A stretch of 64,000 nt of DNA, from contig JANXNI010000035.1 in assembly GCA_025354165.1 (NCBI GenBank), positions 1 to 64,000 of the forward strand, read 5' to 3'. Source of the stretch: Burkholderiales bacterium (GTDB lineage: Bacteria > Pseudomonadota > Gammaproteobacteria > Burkholderiales > Casimicrobiaceae). The number at the start of each line of letters is the position of its first letter. Positions within the stretch are counted from its first letter, which is position 1. The notes beneath the pieces were generated by a model. That model saw nothing but the letters and a program-made list of their open reading frames with translations, was not told where the DNA came from and did no database searches. This document shows, one piece after another, positions 18,291 to 26,976 of this stretch. Position numbers and translations under genes: made by a program.

Positions 18291-19280
18291 ATGACTCAAG
18301 CGAATCCAATTTCCTCAGCCATCGCATTGATCGCGCAGCATCGCGTCGCCGCAGTGCTGATTTTCCTGCTGCTGTTCCCACTCATCATGCCGTACGAAGC
18401 GCTTGCCCTCAATATCCTGATTTTTGGGCTGTATGCGGTGGGCTTCAACCTCTTGTTTGGTTACACGGGGTTGCTCTCTTTTGGTCATGCGGCGTTCTTC
18501 GGCGTCGGCAGTTATCTGACCGGGATTACGATTGTGCATTTCGGTTTGCCGTGGTGGCTCGCGATTGTGGCGGGTACGGCGGCATCGGGCGTGGTCGGCC
18601 TGTTAATCGGCTTTTTGGCGATTCGCACGCGAGGCATTTATTTCTCGATGGTCACGTTGGCGCTTGGGCAAATTGTTTACTACGCGTTCTACAAAGCCGA
18701 GCGCTGGACCGGTGGCGAAAATGGGTTGCGTGGCGTCACCGTTGAAGAAATCAACGTATTCGGCTTGACGCTAGATTTCGTCAATCCATTGACGAAATAC
18801 TACGTGCTCTATGTGTTCGTAGCGCTCGCGCTGTGGCTGGTTTCACGCATCCTGGCTTCGCCGTTTGGGGCGGTGATTGAGTCAATTCGCGAGAACGAAA
18901 ATCGTACCGCAGCGTGCGGTTACGACGTGGCGCGCGCCAAGCTTTTGATTTTCACGCTGTCTGCCGTCATTTGCGGATTGGCGGGCGCGTTGCGGGCGCT
19001 GCATCTCTCGATTGTGCCGATTGACTCGCTGCATTATTTGCTTTCCGGGCAAGCGGTGATGATGTGTCTGCTCGGCGGCATGGGCACATTTTTTGGCCCA
19101 TTTGTGGGGGCGGCGGTGTTCCTGTATCTGGAAGACGTGGCAACCTCGTTTACGACGCACTGGATGGCGATTGTCGGCGTGGTGTTCATGGTGTTCGTGC
19201 TGTTTTTTCCGAAAGGCATCTGGGGAACATTGGTGCAGCGGTGGCAGCGCTGGAATAACCACTCCGTGGTGACGAAATGA
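18291..19280 (+). CDS. branched-chain-type ABC transporter permease (LivM family)
   Basis: A 329-aa permease with multiple transmembrane helices. LivM hallmarks are NLLFGYTGLLSFGHAAFFGVGSYL near residue 52 and GQAVMMCLLGGMGTFFGPFVGAAVF near residue 250. Charged cytosolic loops include SIRENENRTAACGYD, which in the family contacts the ATPases. Its stop overlaps the LivG-like start by 4 bp (ATGA). Confidence 0.94.
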   Translation: MTQANPISSAIALIAQHRVAAVLIFLLLFPLIMPYEALALNILIFGLYAVGFNLLFGYTGLLSFGHAAFFGVGSYLTGITIVHFGLPWWLAIVAGTAASGVVGLLIGFLAIRTRGIYFSMVTLALGQIVYYAFYKAERWTGGENGLRGVTVEEINVFGLTLDFVNPLTKYYVLYVFVALALWLVSRILASPFGAVIESIRENENRTAACGYDVARAKLLIFTLSAVICGLAGALRALHLSIVPIDSLHYLLSGQAVMMCLLGGMGTFFGPFVGAAVFLYLEDVATSFTTHWMAIVGVVFMVFVLFFPKGIWGTLVQRWQRWNNHSVVTK

Positions 19281-20020
19281 GTGAGCCCATTCTGGTCGCT
19301 GAAAACTTGAGTCGTCGCTTCGGAAATTTCGTCGCCTTGAACAACGTCAGTTGCACATTTCGACAGGGCCAACTCACTGCCATCATCGGCCCGAATGGTG
19401 CGGGGAAGAGCACGTTCTTCAACCTGCTTACCGGCGCGATTGCGCCGAGTCAGGGCAAGATTCGTTTTGACGGACGCGACATCACAGGCATCGCGCAACA
19501 TGAGTTTGCTCGTATAGGAATTGCCAAGAGCTTTCAAATTACCAACGTTTTCAAGCAGTTGAGCGCTCACGAAAATGTTCGCGTCGCCGCACAAATGCGC
19601 GCCTCGCGGTTTGATTTTTTACGGTCACGAGCAAGTCTGACTGCCGTGAGCAAGAACGCCGATACGTTGTTGGAGCGCGTCGGTCTGGCAGCCCTTGGCA
19701 AGCGCCTCGCAGGTGAGCTAGCACACGGGCAACAGCGCTCGCTAGAGATCGCGATGGCCCTGGCCAGCGAGCCGAAATTATTGCTGATGGACGAACCCAC
19801 TGCAGGGATGTCGCCGGAAGAAACCAGCACCATGATGTCGCTCATCCGTACGTTGTCAACGGAGCGAACCGTGATTCTGGTCGAGCACAAAATGAAGCTC
19901 GTGATGGGTTTGTGCGAACGCCTGATCGTGTTGCATCATGGTGAGCTATTGGCCGAGGGCACGCCGGACGAGATCCGCGCTAATGCTGAAGTTCGACGTG
20001 TTTACCTTGGGCAGGGCTAG
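19277..20020 (+). CDS. ABC transporter ATP-binding protein (LivG family)
   Basis: A 247-aa ATPase with Walker A GPNGAGKST, signature variant LAHGQQRSLEIAMAL (LAHGQ instead of LSGGQ, normal for LivG), Walker B LLLMDEPTAGMSPEE and an H-loop in LVEHKMKLV. It works as a heterodimer with the LivF-like protein encoded immediately downstream. It is translationally coupled to the upstream permease. Confidence 0.95.
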   Translation: MSEPILVAENLSRRFGNFVALNNVSCTFRQGQLTAIIGPNGAGKSTFFNLLTGAIAPSQGKIRFDGRDITGIAQHEFARIGIAKSFQITNVFKQLSAHENVRVAAQMRASRFDFLRSRASLTAVSKNADTLLERVGLAALGKRLAGELAHGQQRSLEIAMALASEPKLLLMDEPTAGMSPEETSTMMSLIRTLSTERTVILVEHKMKLVMGLCERLIVLHHGELLAEGTPDEIRANAEVRRVYLGQG

Positions 20021-20024
20021 AACT

Positions 20025-20735
20025 ATGAGCATGCTCAACGTCGAAAAACTCAACGCGTGGTACGACCGGAGTCACGTCGTCCAGAATTTAACCTTCCATG
20101 TTGAACCAGGCGAGGTTGTAACGCTCATGGGTCGCAACGGCGCGGGCAAAACCACGACGCTGCGCACGATCATGGGACTGCTGGAAAAGTGCACGGGAAA
20201 CGTGAGTTTTGACGCACAGCAGATGCTGGGAAAACCTGCCCATATTCGCTTTCACTCAGGGCTCGCTTATGTTCCCGAAGATCGGCGCATCGTGGCGGGC
20301 CTGACAGTGCGCGAAAACCTGCAGCTGGGCCTGATCGCCAGCGCTGCGCGCGCGCATACTAACGCGATGATCGAAGAGATCGCGCAGACGTTCCCAAGGC
20401 TTAAAGAGCGGCTAAATCAGGAGGCGACTTCGCTCTCGGGTGGTGAACAGCAAATGCTTGCCATCGCCCGCGCCATGATGGCGAAGCCGAAAATGATTTT
20501 GCTTGACGAGCCGTCAGAAGGCGTGATGCCCGTGCTCGTCGACGAGATGTTCGAGTTGTTCTCGCGCATGAAAAATCAGGGCACGACGATCTTGCTGGTT
20601 GAACAAAACGTTGAGCGCGCTCTGTCAATTTCGGACCGTGCCTACATCCTCGATCAGGGGCGCATCGTGCACGAAGGCCGAGCGGCAGATTTGCTGGCAG
20701 ACGACGAAATTCAGCAGAAATATTGCGCGGTGTAG
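20025..20735 (+). CDS. ABC transporter ATP-binding protein (LivF family)
   Basis: A 236-aa ATPase with Walker A GRNGAGKTT, signature LSGGEQQMLAIARAM, Walker B ILLDEPSEGVMPVL and H-loop LVEQNVERAL, the normal LivF set. The ATG at 20025, four bases after the LivG stop, matches the family start; the open frame extends back to 19938 inside livG and is ignored. It is the last gene of the transporter cassette. Confidence 0.95.
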   Translation: MSMLNVEKLNAWYDRSHVVQNLTFHVEPGEVVTLMGRNGAGKTTTLRTIMGLLEKCTGNVSFDAQQMLGKPAHIRFHSGLAYVPEDRRIVAGLTVRENLQLGLIASAARAHTNAMIEEIAQTFPRLKERLNQEATSLSGGEQQMLAIARAMMAKPKMILLDEPSEGVMPVLVDEMFELFSRMKNQGTTILLVEQNVERALSISDRAYILDQGRIVHEGRAADLLADDEIQQKYCAV

Positions 20736-20765
20736 ATATTTGGCCGAGCCGAATAAAATCCGCGT

Positions 20766-22328
20766 ATGACATCGACCCACACGCTCACCAACGTCCGCAC
20801 GCGCTTCGCGCCGTCGCCGACTGGCACTTTGCACCTCGGCAATATTCGCACCGCGTTGTTTGCCTGGGCGTTTGCTCGCCACCATAAGGGCCAATTCATT
20901 CTGCGCATCGAAGACACCGATCTTGAGCGCTCATCCGAATCGAGCGCCAACGGCATCCTGCGCGATATGGCCTGGCTTGGCATGGACATTGACGAGGGCC
21001 CGTTCTACCAGATGCAGCGCATGCCGCGCTATCGCGAAGTGGTCGCCGAAATGCTCGCCGATGGCCGCGCGTATCACTGCTACATGAGCGTGGAAGAGCT
21101 TGATGCCCTGCGCGAAACGCAAAAAGCCAACGGCAGCAAACCCCGCTACGACGGGCGCTGGCGTCCCGAGAACGTGGCGAAGCTCGGGCTCAAGAAGCGT
21201 GAGGGCGCGTTACCCGTGATCCGCTTCCGTAACCCGGATGAAGGTGTCGTTGCCTGGAACGACGCGGTAAAAGGTCACATCGAAATCGCCAACACTGAGC
21301 TGGACGATCTGGTCATCGCACGGCCCGCGCCTGTGGGCGAAGTGGGCGTGCCTACGTACAACTTCTGTGTGGTGGTAGATGATGTCGACATGGCAATCAC
21401 GCACGTCATTCGCGGTGACGGGCATGTCATGAACACGCCGCGTCAAATCAACATCTTCCGCGCATTGGGCAAAGAGCCACCAGTGTTCGGCCACACACCT
21501 ACCGTGCTAGGCAGCGACGGAGAAAAGCTCTCCAAGCGCCACGGTGCAACTGGCTTGAACGAGTACGCTGCGAATGGCTACCTGCCCGAAACCGTCGTCA
21601 ATGGGCTCGCTCGCCTCGGCTGGTCGCACGGTGACGATGAAATTTTCTCGCCGCAGCAACTGGTCGAATGGTTCAACCTTGAATCGCTCACGCCGTCGCC
21701 TGCGCGCTTTGATACCGAGAAGTTTGAATGGCTCAATGGTGAGCACATCAAACGGCTACCCGTCGAAGATTTGGCGAAGCGGTTGCAGCCGTTTCTCGTC
21801 GCCGAAGGTTACGAATTGGCCGCTGGGCCATCGGTACTTGCGGTTGCGGAGCTGCTTCGCGAGCGCGCGCCAACGCTCAAGAAAATGGCAGAGATGGCGC
21901 GTTATTGCTACATCGCACCCATCACCAACCCGATACGCGTGATGATGCAGCTGGCGGCCGTGACCGCGTCCGTTGGCACGTTGCTCAGGCAACAGGAAGA
22001 ACATGTTGCGGCGGCAGAATTGGCGGCGCGGCAAGAGCTCGCGGCGATGGAGCAGGGCGCGAAATCACTTGCGTTGATAGAGCAGCATCTGACCGATGCC
22101 AACAAGCCCGCGATTGAATGGGTGAAGCAGCAACTGAGCACCGTGGAATGGAACAAGCCAGCGATTGCTGCGCTGCTGAAAGAAGCGCAAACAAAGTTCA
22201 CGGTGAAGACACCGCAAGTCATGATGCCGTTACGAGTGTTGCTGACGGGAAGCGCTCAGGCCCCGGCGGTAGACGCGCTCTTGCTTACGCTTGGGCGTGA
22301 AACTTCGCTTCAGCGGATAGTTGTTTGA
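20766..22328 (+). CDS. gltX: glutamyl-tRNA synthetase
   Basis: A 520-aa class I aminoacyl-tRNA synthetase that charges tRNA-Glu. The HIGH-type motif is in RFAPSPTGTLHLGNIRTALF (HLGN), and the KMSKS-type loop is KLSKRHG in GSDGEKLSKRHGATGLNEY. The C-terminal part is an anticodon-binding domain. It is slightly longer than the usual 465-490 residues because of an Ala/Glu-rich helical stretch (residues about 410-450). It starts 30 bp after the transporter cassette, so read-through from that operon is possible. Confidence 0.96.
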   Translation: MTSTHTLTNVRTRFAPSPTGTLHLGNIRTALFAWAFARHHKGQFILRIEDTDLERSSESSANGILRDMAWLGMDIDEGPFYQMQRMPRYREVVAEMLADGRAYHCYMSVEELDALRETQKANGSKPRYDGRWRPENVAKLGLKKREGALPVIRFRNPDEGVVAWNDAVKGHIEIANTELDDLVIARPAPVGEVGVPTYNFCVVVDDVDMAITHVIRGDGHVMNTPRQINIFRALGKEPPVFGHTPTVLGSDGEKLSKRHGATGLNEYAANGYLPETVVNGLARLGWSHGDDEIFSPQQLVEWFNLESLTPSPARFDTEKFEWLNGEHIKRLPVEDLAKRLQPFLVAEGYELAAGPSVLAVAELLRERAPTLKKMAEMARYCYIAPITNPIRVMMQLAAVTASVGTLLRQQEEHVAAAELAARQELAAMEQGAKSLALIEQHLTDANKPAIEWVKQQLSTVEWNKPAIAALLKEAQTKFTVKTPQVMMPLRVLLTGSAQAPAVDALLLTLGRETSLQRIVV

Positions 22329-22346
22329 TGTTTACGACACGGTGGA

Positions 22347-22362
22347 TGTGTTTGTAAACACA
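22347..22362 (+). terminator. stem-loop downstream of gltX
   Basis: TGTGTTT and AAACACA form a perfect 7-bp stem with a 2-bp loop, 18 bp after the gltX stop. No T-tract follows, so intrinsic termination is uncertain. Confidence 0.35.
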
Positions 22363-22378
22363 CCTCTCCGAAATGCCG

Positions 22379-22419
22379 TCCCCCTCACCCTGACCCTCTC
22401 CCGCCGGGGGAGAGGGGAC
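22379..22419. repeat. palindromic dispersed repeat, third copy
   Basis: CCCCTCACCCTGACCCTCTC followed by a CCGCCGGGGGAGAGGGGAC hairpin; same family as the two units inside the GH31 gene at 3323-3466. Here it sits in the gap between convergent gltX and the glutathione reductase gene, a usual place for REP-like elements. Confidence 0.8.
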
Positions 22420-22478
22420 AGGACATAGTGCCACCGGGAACGGATTGCCTGATTATCTGTGCGGCTGTCGTTAACGAA

Positions 22479-23843
22479 TCAACTCACCGCCGTCCGCATC
22501 GTCACAAATTCCTCAGCCGCCGTTGGATGAATGCCAATCGTGCTGTCGAATGTGGCTTTCGTCGCGCCTGCTTTCATCGCCACGGCAAAGCCCTGCACGA
22601 TTTCACCCGCATCTGAACCGACCATGTGGAGACCGACGACACGGTCGCTTGCGGTGTCGACAATCAGCTTCATAAACACGCGCTCCGTGCTGCCGCTAAG
22701 CGTATGTTTGAGCGGTTTGAAGTCAGTTTTGAAGACAGTGACGTCACCATACTTCGTGCGTGCATCGGCTTCGCTGTAGCCAACGGTTCCGATGTTCGGG
22801 TGCGTGAATACGGCGGTCGGAATGAACTGGTAACTCATGCCGCGCAAGTTGTCGCCGAACAGGTGATCCACCAGCTTCATCGCCTCGCCCAGCGCCACTG
22901 GCGTTAGCTGAATCCGTGCTGTGACGTCACCCAGCGCGTAGATCGAATCGATGTTCGTCTGATAGTCATCGTTAACTTTGATTGCGCCATGCTTGTCCTG
23001 AGCAATGCCCAGTTGTTCGATGCCCATGCCCGCTACGTGCGGCACTCTGCCGGTCGCGTAAAGAATGCTATCAACCATCACGTTGCCGCCGTCGAGCAAA
23101 GTGACTTGCAGTCCTTCTGCAGTCTTCACGACGCTCTTGACTTCGCTGTTCACGCGCAAAGAAACGCCAAACTTTTTCATCTCGGACGCGACGAAACTGC
23201 GCACCTCATGATCGAAGCCGCGCAGAATTTGCTCGCCACGATAGAGCTGCGTCACCTTCGAGCCAAGGCCATTGAAAATCGATGCGAATTCGCATGCGAT
23301 ATATCCACCGCCCACTACGAGCAAGCGCTTTGGAAACGGATCAAGATCAAACATTGCGTCAGACGTAAGAACGTATTCGCGACCTGGGAACTCGGGCACG
23401 CTCGGCTTGCCGCCGGTCGCAATCAGAATGTGCTTTGCCGTGAACCGCTCTGATCTGCCAGGGTGAACGAACTGCACGGTGTGTGCATCCAGAAGGCTCG
23501 CCCAGCCCGCCATCACCTTGACGCCCGAGCCCGTCAGCAGATTTTCATAAATCCCGTTAAGTCGCGAAATTTCTTTGGCGCGATTCGCCTTCAGCACGTT
23601 CCAGTCAAAGCGCGGCGCATCGCCCTGCCAGCCGAATCCATGCGACTCTTCAAACGCTTCTGCGAAATGCGCGGCGTAGCTATAGAGTTTTTTCGGAATG
23701 CAGCCCACATTGACGCAGGTGCCGCCCAGCGCGCCCACCTCTGCAAGCGCCACGCGCGCACCGCGCTGCGCCGCCATGCGCGCCGCGCGAACGCCGCCGC
23801 TACCGCCGCCAATGACGAAGAGGTCAAAATCAAAATCGGACAT
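22479..23843 (-). CDS. gor: glutathione-disulfide reductase
   Basis: A 454-aa flavoprotein disulfide reductase that regenerates glutathione with NADPH. The FAD motif GGGSGGVRAARMAAQRGA opens the protein, and the redox-active pair is in GGTCVNVGCIPKKL (CVNVGC). The NAD(P) motif VVGGGYIACEFASI lies mid-protein, and the C-terminal catalytic His is in GIHPTAAEEFVTMR. Glutathione reductase is favoured over dihydrolipoamide dehydrogenase or mercuric reductase by the CVNVGCIPKK spacing and overall pattern. ATG at 23843 is used; a GTG directly before it is also in frame. Confidence 0.93.
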   Translation of the reverse strand: MSDFDFDLFVIGGGSGGVRAARMAAQRGARVALAEVGALGGTCVNVGCIPKKLYSYAAHFAEAFEESHGFGWQGDAPRFDWNVLKANRAKEISRLNGIYENLLTGSGVKVMAGWASLLDAHTVQFVHPGRSERFTAKHILIATGGKPSVPEFPGREYVLTSDAMFDLDPFPKRLLVVGGGYIACEFASIFNGLGSKVTQLYRGEQILRGFDHEVRSFVASEMKKFGVSLRVNSEVKSVVKTAEGLQVTLLDGGNVMVDSILYATGRVPHVAGMGIEQLGIAQDKHGAIKVNDDYQTNIDSIYALGDVTARIQLTPVALGEAMKLVDHLFGDNLRGMSYQFIPTAVFTHPNIGTVGYSEADARTKYGDVTVFKTDFKPLKHTLSGSTERVFMKLIVDTASDRVVGLHMVGSDAGEIVQGFAVAMKAGATKATFDSTIGIHPTAAEEFVTMRTAVS

Positions 23844-23907
23844 CACACATCCCCAACACGTAATGATCGATAGTATGGCCGATCAGCGTAAGGCTTACGC
23901 CGCGTGG

Positions 23908-24717
23908 CTAAACCACCACGACTTTTGATAGATCCTGCTCGGGCGGCGGGTACTGCGGATTGATTTTTTCGAGCGCATTGGCCAGCAACTGCGCAACATA
24001 GGCGTTGCGGGTTGAATTGGAGTTTGCCGGAATGATGTTCCACGGTGCGTGTTCGGTGCTGGTCGCGCGGATCGCGTCCTCGTACGCTGTCATGTACTCA
24101 TCCCAGTGCTTGCGTTCTTCGAGATCAGCCATGCTGAATTTGTATTGTTTCGCCGGATCGGTGCGGCGCTCTTCCAGTCGCTTCGCCTGCTCATCCTTGC
24201 TGATATTCAGCATGCATTTGATGATCACGGTGCCGGTTTCGCTGAGCATGCGCTCAAAGTCGTTGATATGAGCCAGCCGACGCTTGGCTTCGGCCTCGTC
24301 AATCCAGCCGTGCACGCGCGTAATCAGCACGTCTTCGTAGTGACTGCGATTGAAGATAACGATCTCGCCTTTTTGCGCAACCTCTGCATGCACGCGCCAC
24401 AGATAGTCATGCGCCAGCTCAAGCGCCGACGGTGCCTTGAACGCTACCACGCGTATTCCCAGCGGATTAACCGAGTTAAAAACCGCCTTCACCGTACCGT
24501 CTTTGCCCGACGTGTCCATACCCTGAAGGACGAGCAATATCTTGGTCTTTTTCTCAGCCGCGAAGCGATCCTGAAGACCGTTCAGCTCGATGCTCAACTT
24601 GTCAGTCAGCGCGACGCGAGCGCTCTTTCCGTCGGGAAGTCCGGTTCGATCTTCCGGGTCTCGCTTGGCCAGTTTGAATTTATCGCCTGCTGGCGCCTTT
24701 AGAAACTCCACTCCCAT
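23908..24717 (-). CDS. ppk2: polyphosphate kinase 2 family protein
   Basis: A 269-aa polyphosphate:nucleotide phosphotransferase. It has the Walker-A-like QGMDTSGKDGT, the lid/Walker-B-like IFNRSHYEDVL and the C-terminal KCMLNISKDEQAKRLEERRTD block. The wording of these motifs and a single PPK2 domain resemble class III enzymes, which phosphorylate AMP and ADP, but class assignment needs alignment. The ATG at 24717 is the family start; the frame is open back to 24870 but that part reads as promoter. It lies 64 bp upstream of gor on the same strand. Confidence 0.9.
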   Translation of the reverse strand: MGVEFLKAPAGDKFKLAKRDPEDRTGLPDGKSARVALTDKLSIELNGLQDRFAAEKKTKILLVLQGMDTSGKDGTVKAVFNSVNPLGIRVVAFKAPSALELAHDYLWRVHAEVAQKGEIVIFNRSHYEDVLITRVHGWIDEAEAKRRLAHINDFERMLSETGTVIIKCMLNISKDEQAKRLEERRTDPAKQYKFSMADLEERKHWDEYMTAYEDAIRATSTEHAPWNIIPANSNSTRNAYVAQLLANALEKINPQYPPPEQDLSKVVVV

Positions 24718-24894
24718 CACATCTCCAAATCGCGCTTGAATCGCCGAATTCTGGCCACTCGCTGGGCCGTGTGCATCGATTAGACACTGCCTGCAACGTT
24801 GCTCGCCGCGCTTCGGACACTTCAAACTTGCTGCGCTCGTCACCGCGATGTGGTTGATCTGTGCAACCACACGACCACACGCTCAAATCGACAA

Positions 24895-24930
24895 AACTAT
24901 ACTTATAGTTCTGCGTCAGCTATGCTGACG
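24895..24930. promoter_or_regulatory. two tandem palindromes upstream of the aromatic cluster
   Basis: AACTATA-CT-TATAGTT (24895-24910) is a perfect 7-bp-arm palindrome. CGTCAGC-TAT-GCTGACG (24914-24930) is a second one, four bases further on. They end 34 bp before the first gene. The GntR-type regulator encoded at 28924 is the obvious candidate to bind one of them. Confidence 0.55.
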
Positions 24931-24964
24931 GTCAACGCACCACTCGAAACAGCTGAAGCTACGC

Positions 24965-25957
24965 ATGGCAAAACTGAATCTCACCGTCGCTACATGGGAC
25001 TATGACCGTGTTCGCCCATTGGTCGATGGTCGAGTTCGCATCGAAGGTTGCGACGTTAACTACATCGTCATGCCTGTCGAGGAGTGCTTTCATCGCGCTT
25101 ACTTCCACAGCGAGTTTGACGTTGCGGAAATTGGGTTAAGTCCCTACCTGATTGCGCTGTCACGGGGGATCGCGCCGTACGTTGCGCTGCCGGTTTTTCT
25201 CTCGCGCATGTTCAGGCATTCGGCGATTTACATCCGCACCGACCGTGGCATCAACGGCCCCGCGGACCTGCGTGGAAAACGGGTGGGTGTGCCCGAATAT
25301 CAGATGTCCGCCGTACTGTGGGCACGTGGATTTCTCAAGGACGAGTACGGCATTTCCGCTGCGGATATACAGTGGGTTCAAGGCGGTCTCGAAGCGCACG
25401 GTCGCAAAGACAAGTTTCCGCTGAATCTGCCAGAGGGATTTCCACTCGCATGGGCACCTGAGGGCAAATCGCTTGCAACGCTTCTTGCGGACGGTGAACT
25501 GGACGCCGTGATTTCGGCGCGTGCGCCCTCTTGCTACGCATCAGGCAACCCGTTCGTAGCGCGCATGTTCCCGGACTACCGCGCTGAGGAAAAGAGCTAC
25601 TACCGACGGACGGGCCTGTTCCCGATCATGCATGCGCTCGGCATTCGCAATGAGTTACATGCGCAGCAGCCCTGGCTTGCCGCAAGCGTGATGAAAGCGT
25701 TTACTGAGGCCAAACGCATCGCTGATGCAGATTTGCAGGAAGTCACTGCGCTGAAGATCGGCTTGCCGTGGGTCGGCGCAGAGCTGGAGTCAACGCAAGC
25801 CGTGATGGGGCAGGACTTCTGGCCGTACGGCATTAGCTCGAACCGTAAAACACTGGAGGCGATGCTGCGCTACTCGTTTGAACAGGGTTTGGCAGTGCGC
25901 GAACTCAAAGTCGAAGAAGTATTTGTGGCTAGCACGCATGAAGCGGTGCACGTTTGA
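24965..25957 (+). CDS. 4,5-dihydroxyphthalate decarboxylase-like protein (PBP2 fold)
   Basis: A 330-aa protein without signal peptide. The pattern LVDGRVRIEGCDVNYIV, FDVAEIGLSPYLIALSRG, DLRGKRVGVPEYQMSAVLWARG and the late YSFEQGLAVRELKVEEVF tail match the family annotated as 4,5-dihydroxyphthalate decarboxylase. That family has a type-2 periplasmic-binding-protein fold but is cytoplasmic. It would remove a carboxylate from a ring acid before ring cleavage. Its stop is 53 bp before the extradiol dioxygenase start, so a shared transcript is likely. Members of this family are often poorly characterised, and a non-catalytic binding role is possible. Confidence 0.82.
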   Translation: MAKLNLTVATWDYDRVRPLVDGRVRIEGCDVNYIVMPVEECFHRAYFHSEFDVAEIGLSPYLIALSRGIAPYVALPVFLSRMFRHSAIYIRTDRGINGPADLRGKRVGVPEYQMSAVLWARGFLKDEYGISAADIQWVQGGLEAHGRKDKFPLNLPEGFPLAWAPEGKSLATLLADGELDAVISARAPSCYASGNPFVARMFPDYRAEEKSYYRRTGLFPIMHALGIRNELHAQQPWLAASVMKAFTEAKRIADADLQEVTALKIGLPWVGAELESTQAVMGQDFWPYGISSNRKTLEAMLRYSFEQGLAVRELKVEEVFVASTHEAVHV

Positions 25958-26010
25958 ACGAGCTGTCGCCAACGCTGCGCAGCTCATTGCATAAAAAATA
26001 TGGAGGTTCG

Positions 26011-26976
26011 ATGGATGTACAACTGATCTGTTGCTCACACAGCCCGCTGATGTTGACGGATATTGAGCCGTCACAGCCAGCACTACAACAAAGTTTCCTG
26101 TCGACGATGGCCGAGGTGTCCGCCGAGTTGCACGCGTTCAAACCGGACCTCGTCGTCGCTTTCGGCCCCGATCATTTCAACGGCTTCTTTTACGACTTGA
26201 TGCCGCCGTATTGCATCGGTTTCGCGGCGGAAGGAACGTCCGACTGGGGGATCGCTGGTGGGCCATTGCGCGTGCCAAAAGCGCTGGCGATGGCGTGTGC
26301 ACAGCACCTGCAAAGTCACGCGTTCGATGTCTGCGTGTCGCACGACATGCGCATTGATCACGGATCAACGATTTCTCTCATTCAGCTCGCGGGCGCGCTC
26401 GCTCGATATGACGTGCTGCCGGTATTCATTAACTGCGCCGCCGATTTGCGGCCAGCGATGTCGCGCATGCGTGAGCTAGGTGCAGAGATCGGTAGATTTC
26501 TAGCAGGACAAAACAAACGCATTGCCTTCATCGGTTCCGGTGGTCTTTCTCACGATCCACCGACCCCGCGACTGGCGAGCACGACCTCCGCGATTGCGGC
26601 ACGTCTGATCAAGCGCGCCGTGCCGACTGCGGACGAATTGCATGCGCGTGAGACTCGTGTGATGAAGGCGGCGCGCGACCTGGTCGCTGGTAAAGGCCCC
26701 TGCATGCCCCCCAATGAAACATGGGATCGAAAATTTCTTGACACGATTGGGCATTTCGACGCCACCGCACTGGACGCCATCAGAGATGAAGAAATTGATC
26801 GCGACGCTGGTTTCGGTGGACACGAGGTGCGCACATGGGTTGCCGCGAGCGCGGCGGCTCACGCACTGGCCGACTTACGTCCGGTAGTGCGTCACTATTC
26901 GGTGATCCCAGAGTGGCTAACCGGCATGGGCATCATGACGGCGAGTGGCGTCCAGAAGGAGGCGCTTGATGCATGA
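26011..26976 (+). CDS. LigB/MhpB-type extradiol ring-cleavage dioxygenase
   Basis: A 321-aa class III extradiol dioxygenase resembling 2,3-dihydroxyphenylpropionate 1,2-dioxygenase. Metal-site and catalytic histidines are in CSHSPL (near residue 9), GPDHFNGFFYDLMPP (near residue 53) and SHDMRIDHGSTISL (near residue 115). The stretch GPDHFNGFFYDLMPPYCIG closely follows MhpB. The ATG at 26011 was selected for the TGGAGG site just before it; the frame is open upstream from a TTG at 25954. The product would be a ring-opened dienoate for the hydrolase encoded next, with which it overlaps by 8 bp. Confidence 0.92.
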   Translation: MDVQLICCSHSPLMLTDIEPSQPALQQSFLSTMAEVSAELHAFKPDLVVAFGPDHFNGFFYDLMPPYCIGFAAEGTSDWGIAGGPLRVPKALAMACAQHLQSHAFDVCVSHDMRIDHGSTISLIQLAGALARYDVLPVFINCAADLRPAMSRMRELGAEIGRFLAGQNKRIAFIGSGGLSHDPPTPRLASTTSAIAARLIKRAVPTADELHARETRVMKAARDLVAGKGPCMPPNETWDRKFLDTIGHFDATALDAIRDEEIDRDAGFGGHEVRTWVAASAAAHALADLRPVVRHYSVIPEWLTGMGIMTASGVQKEALDA

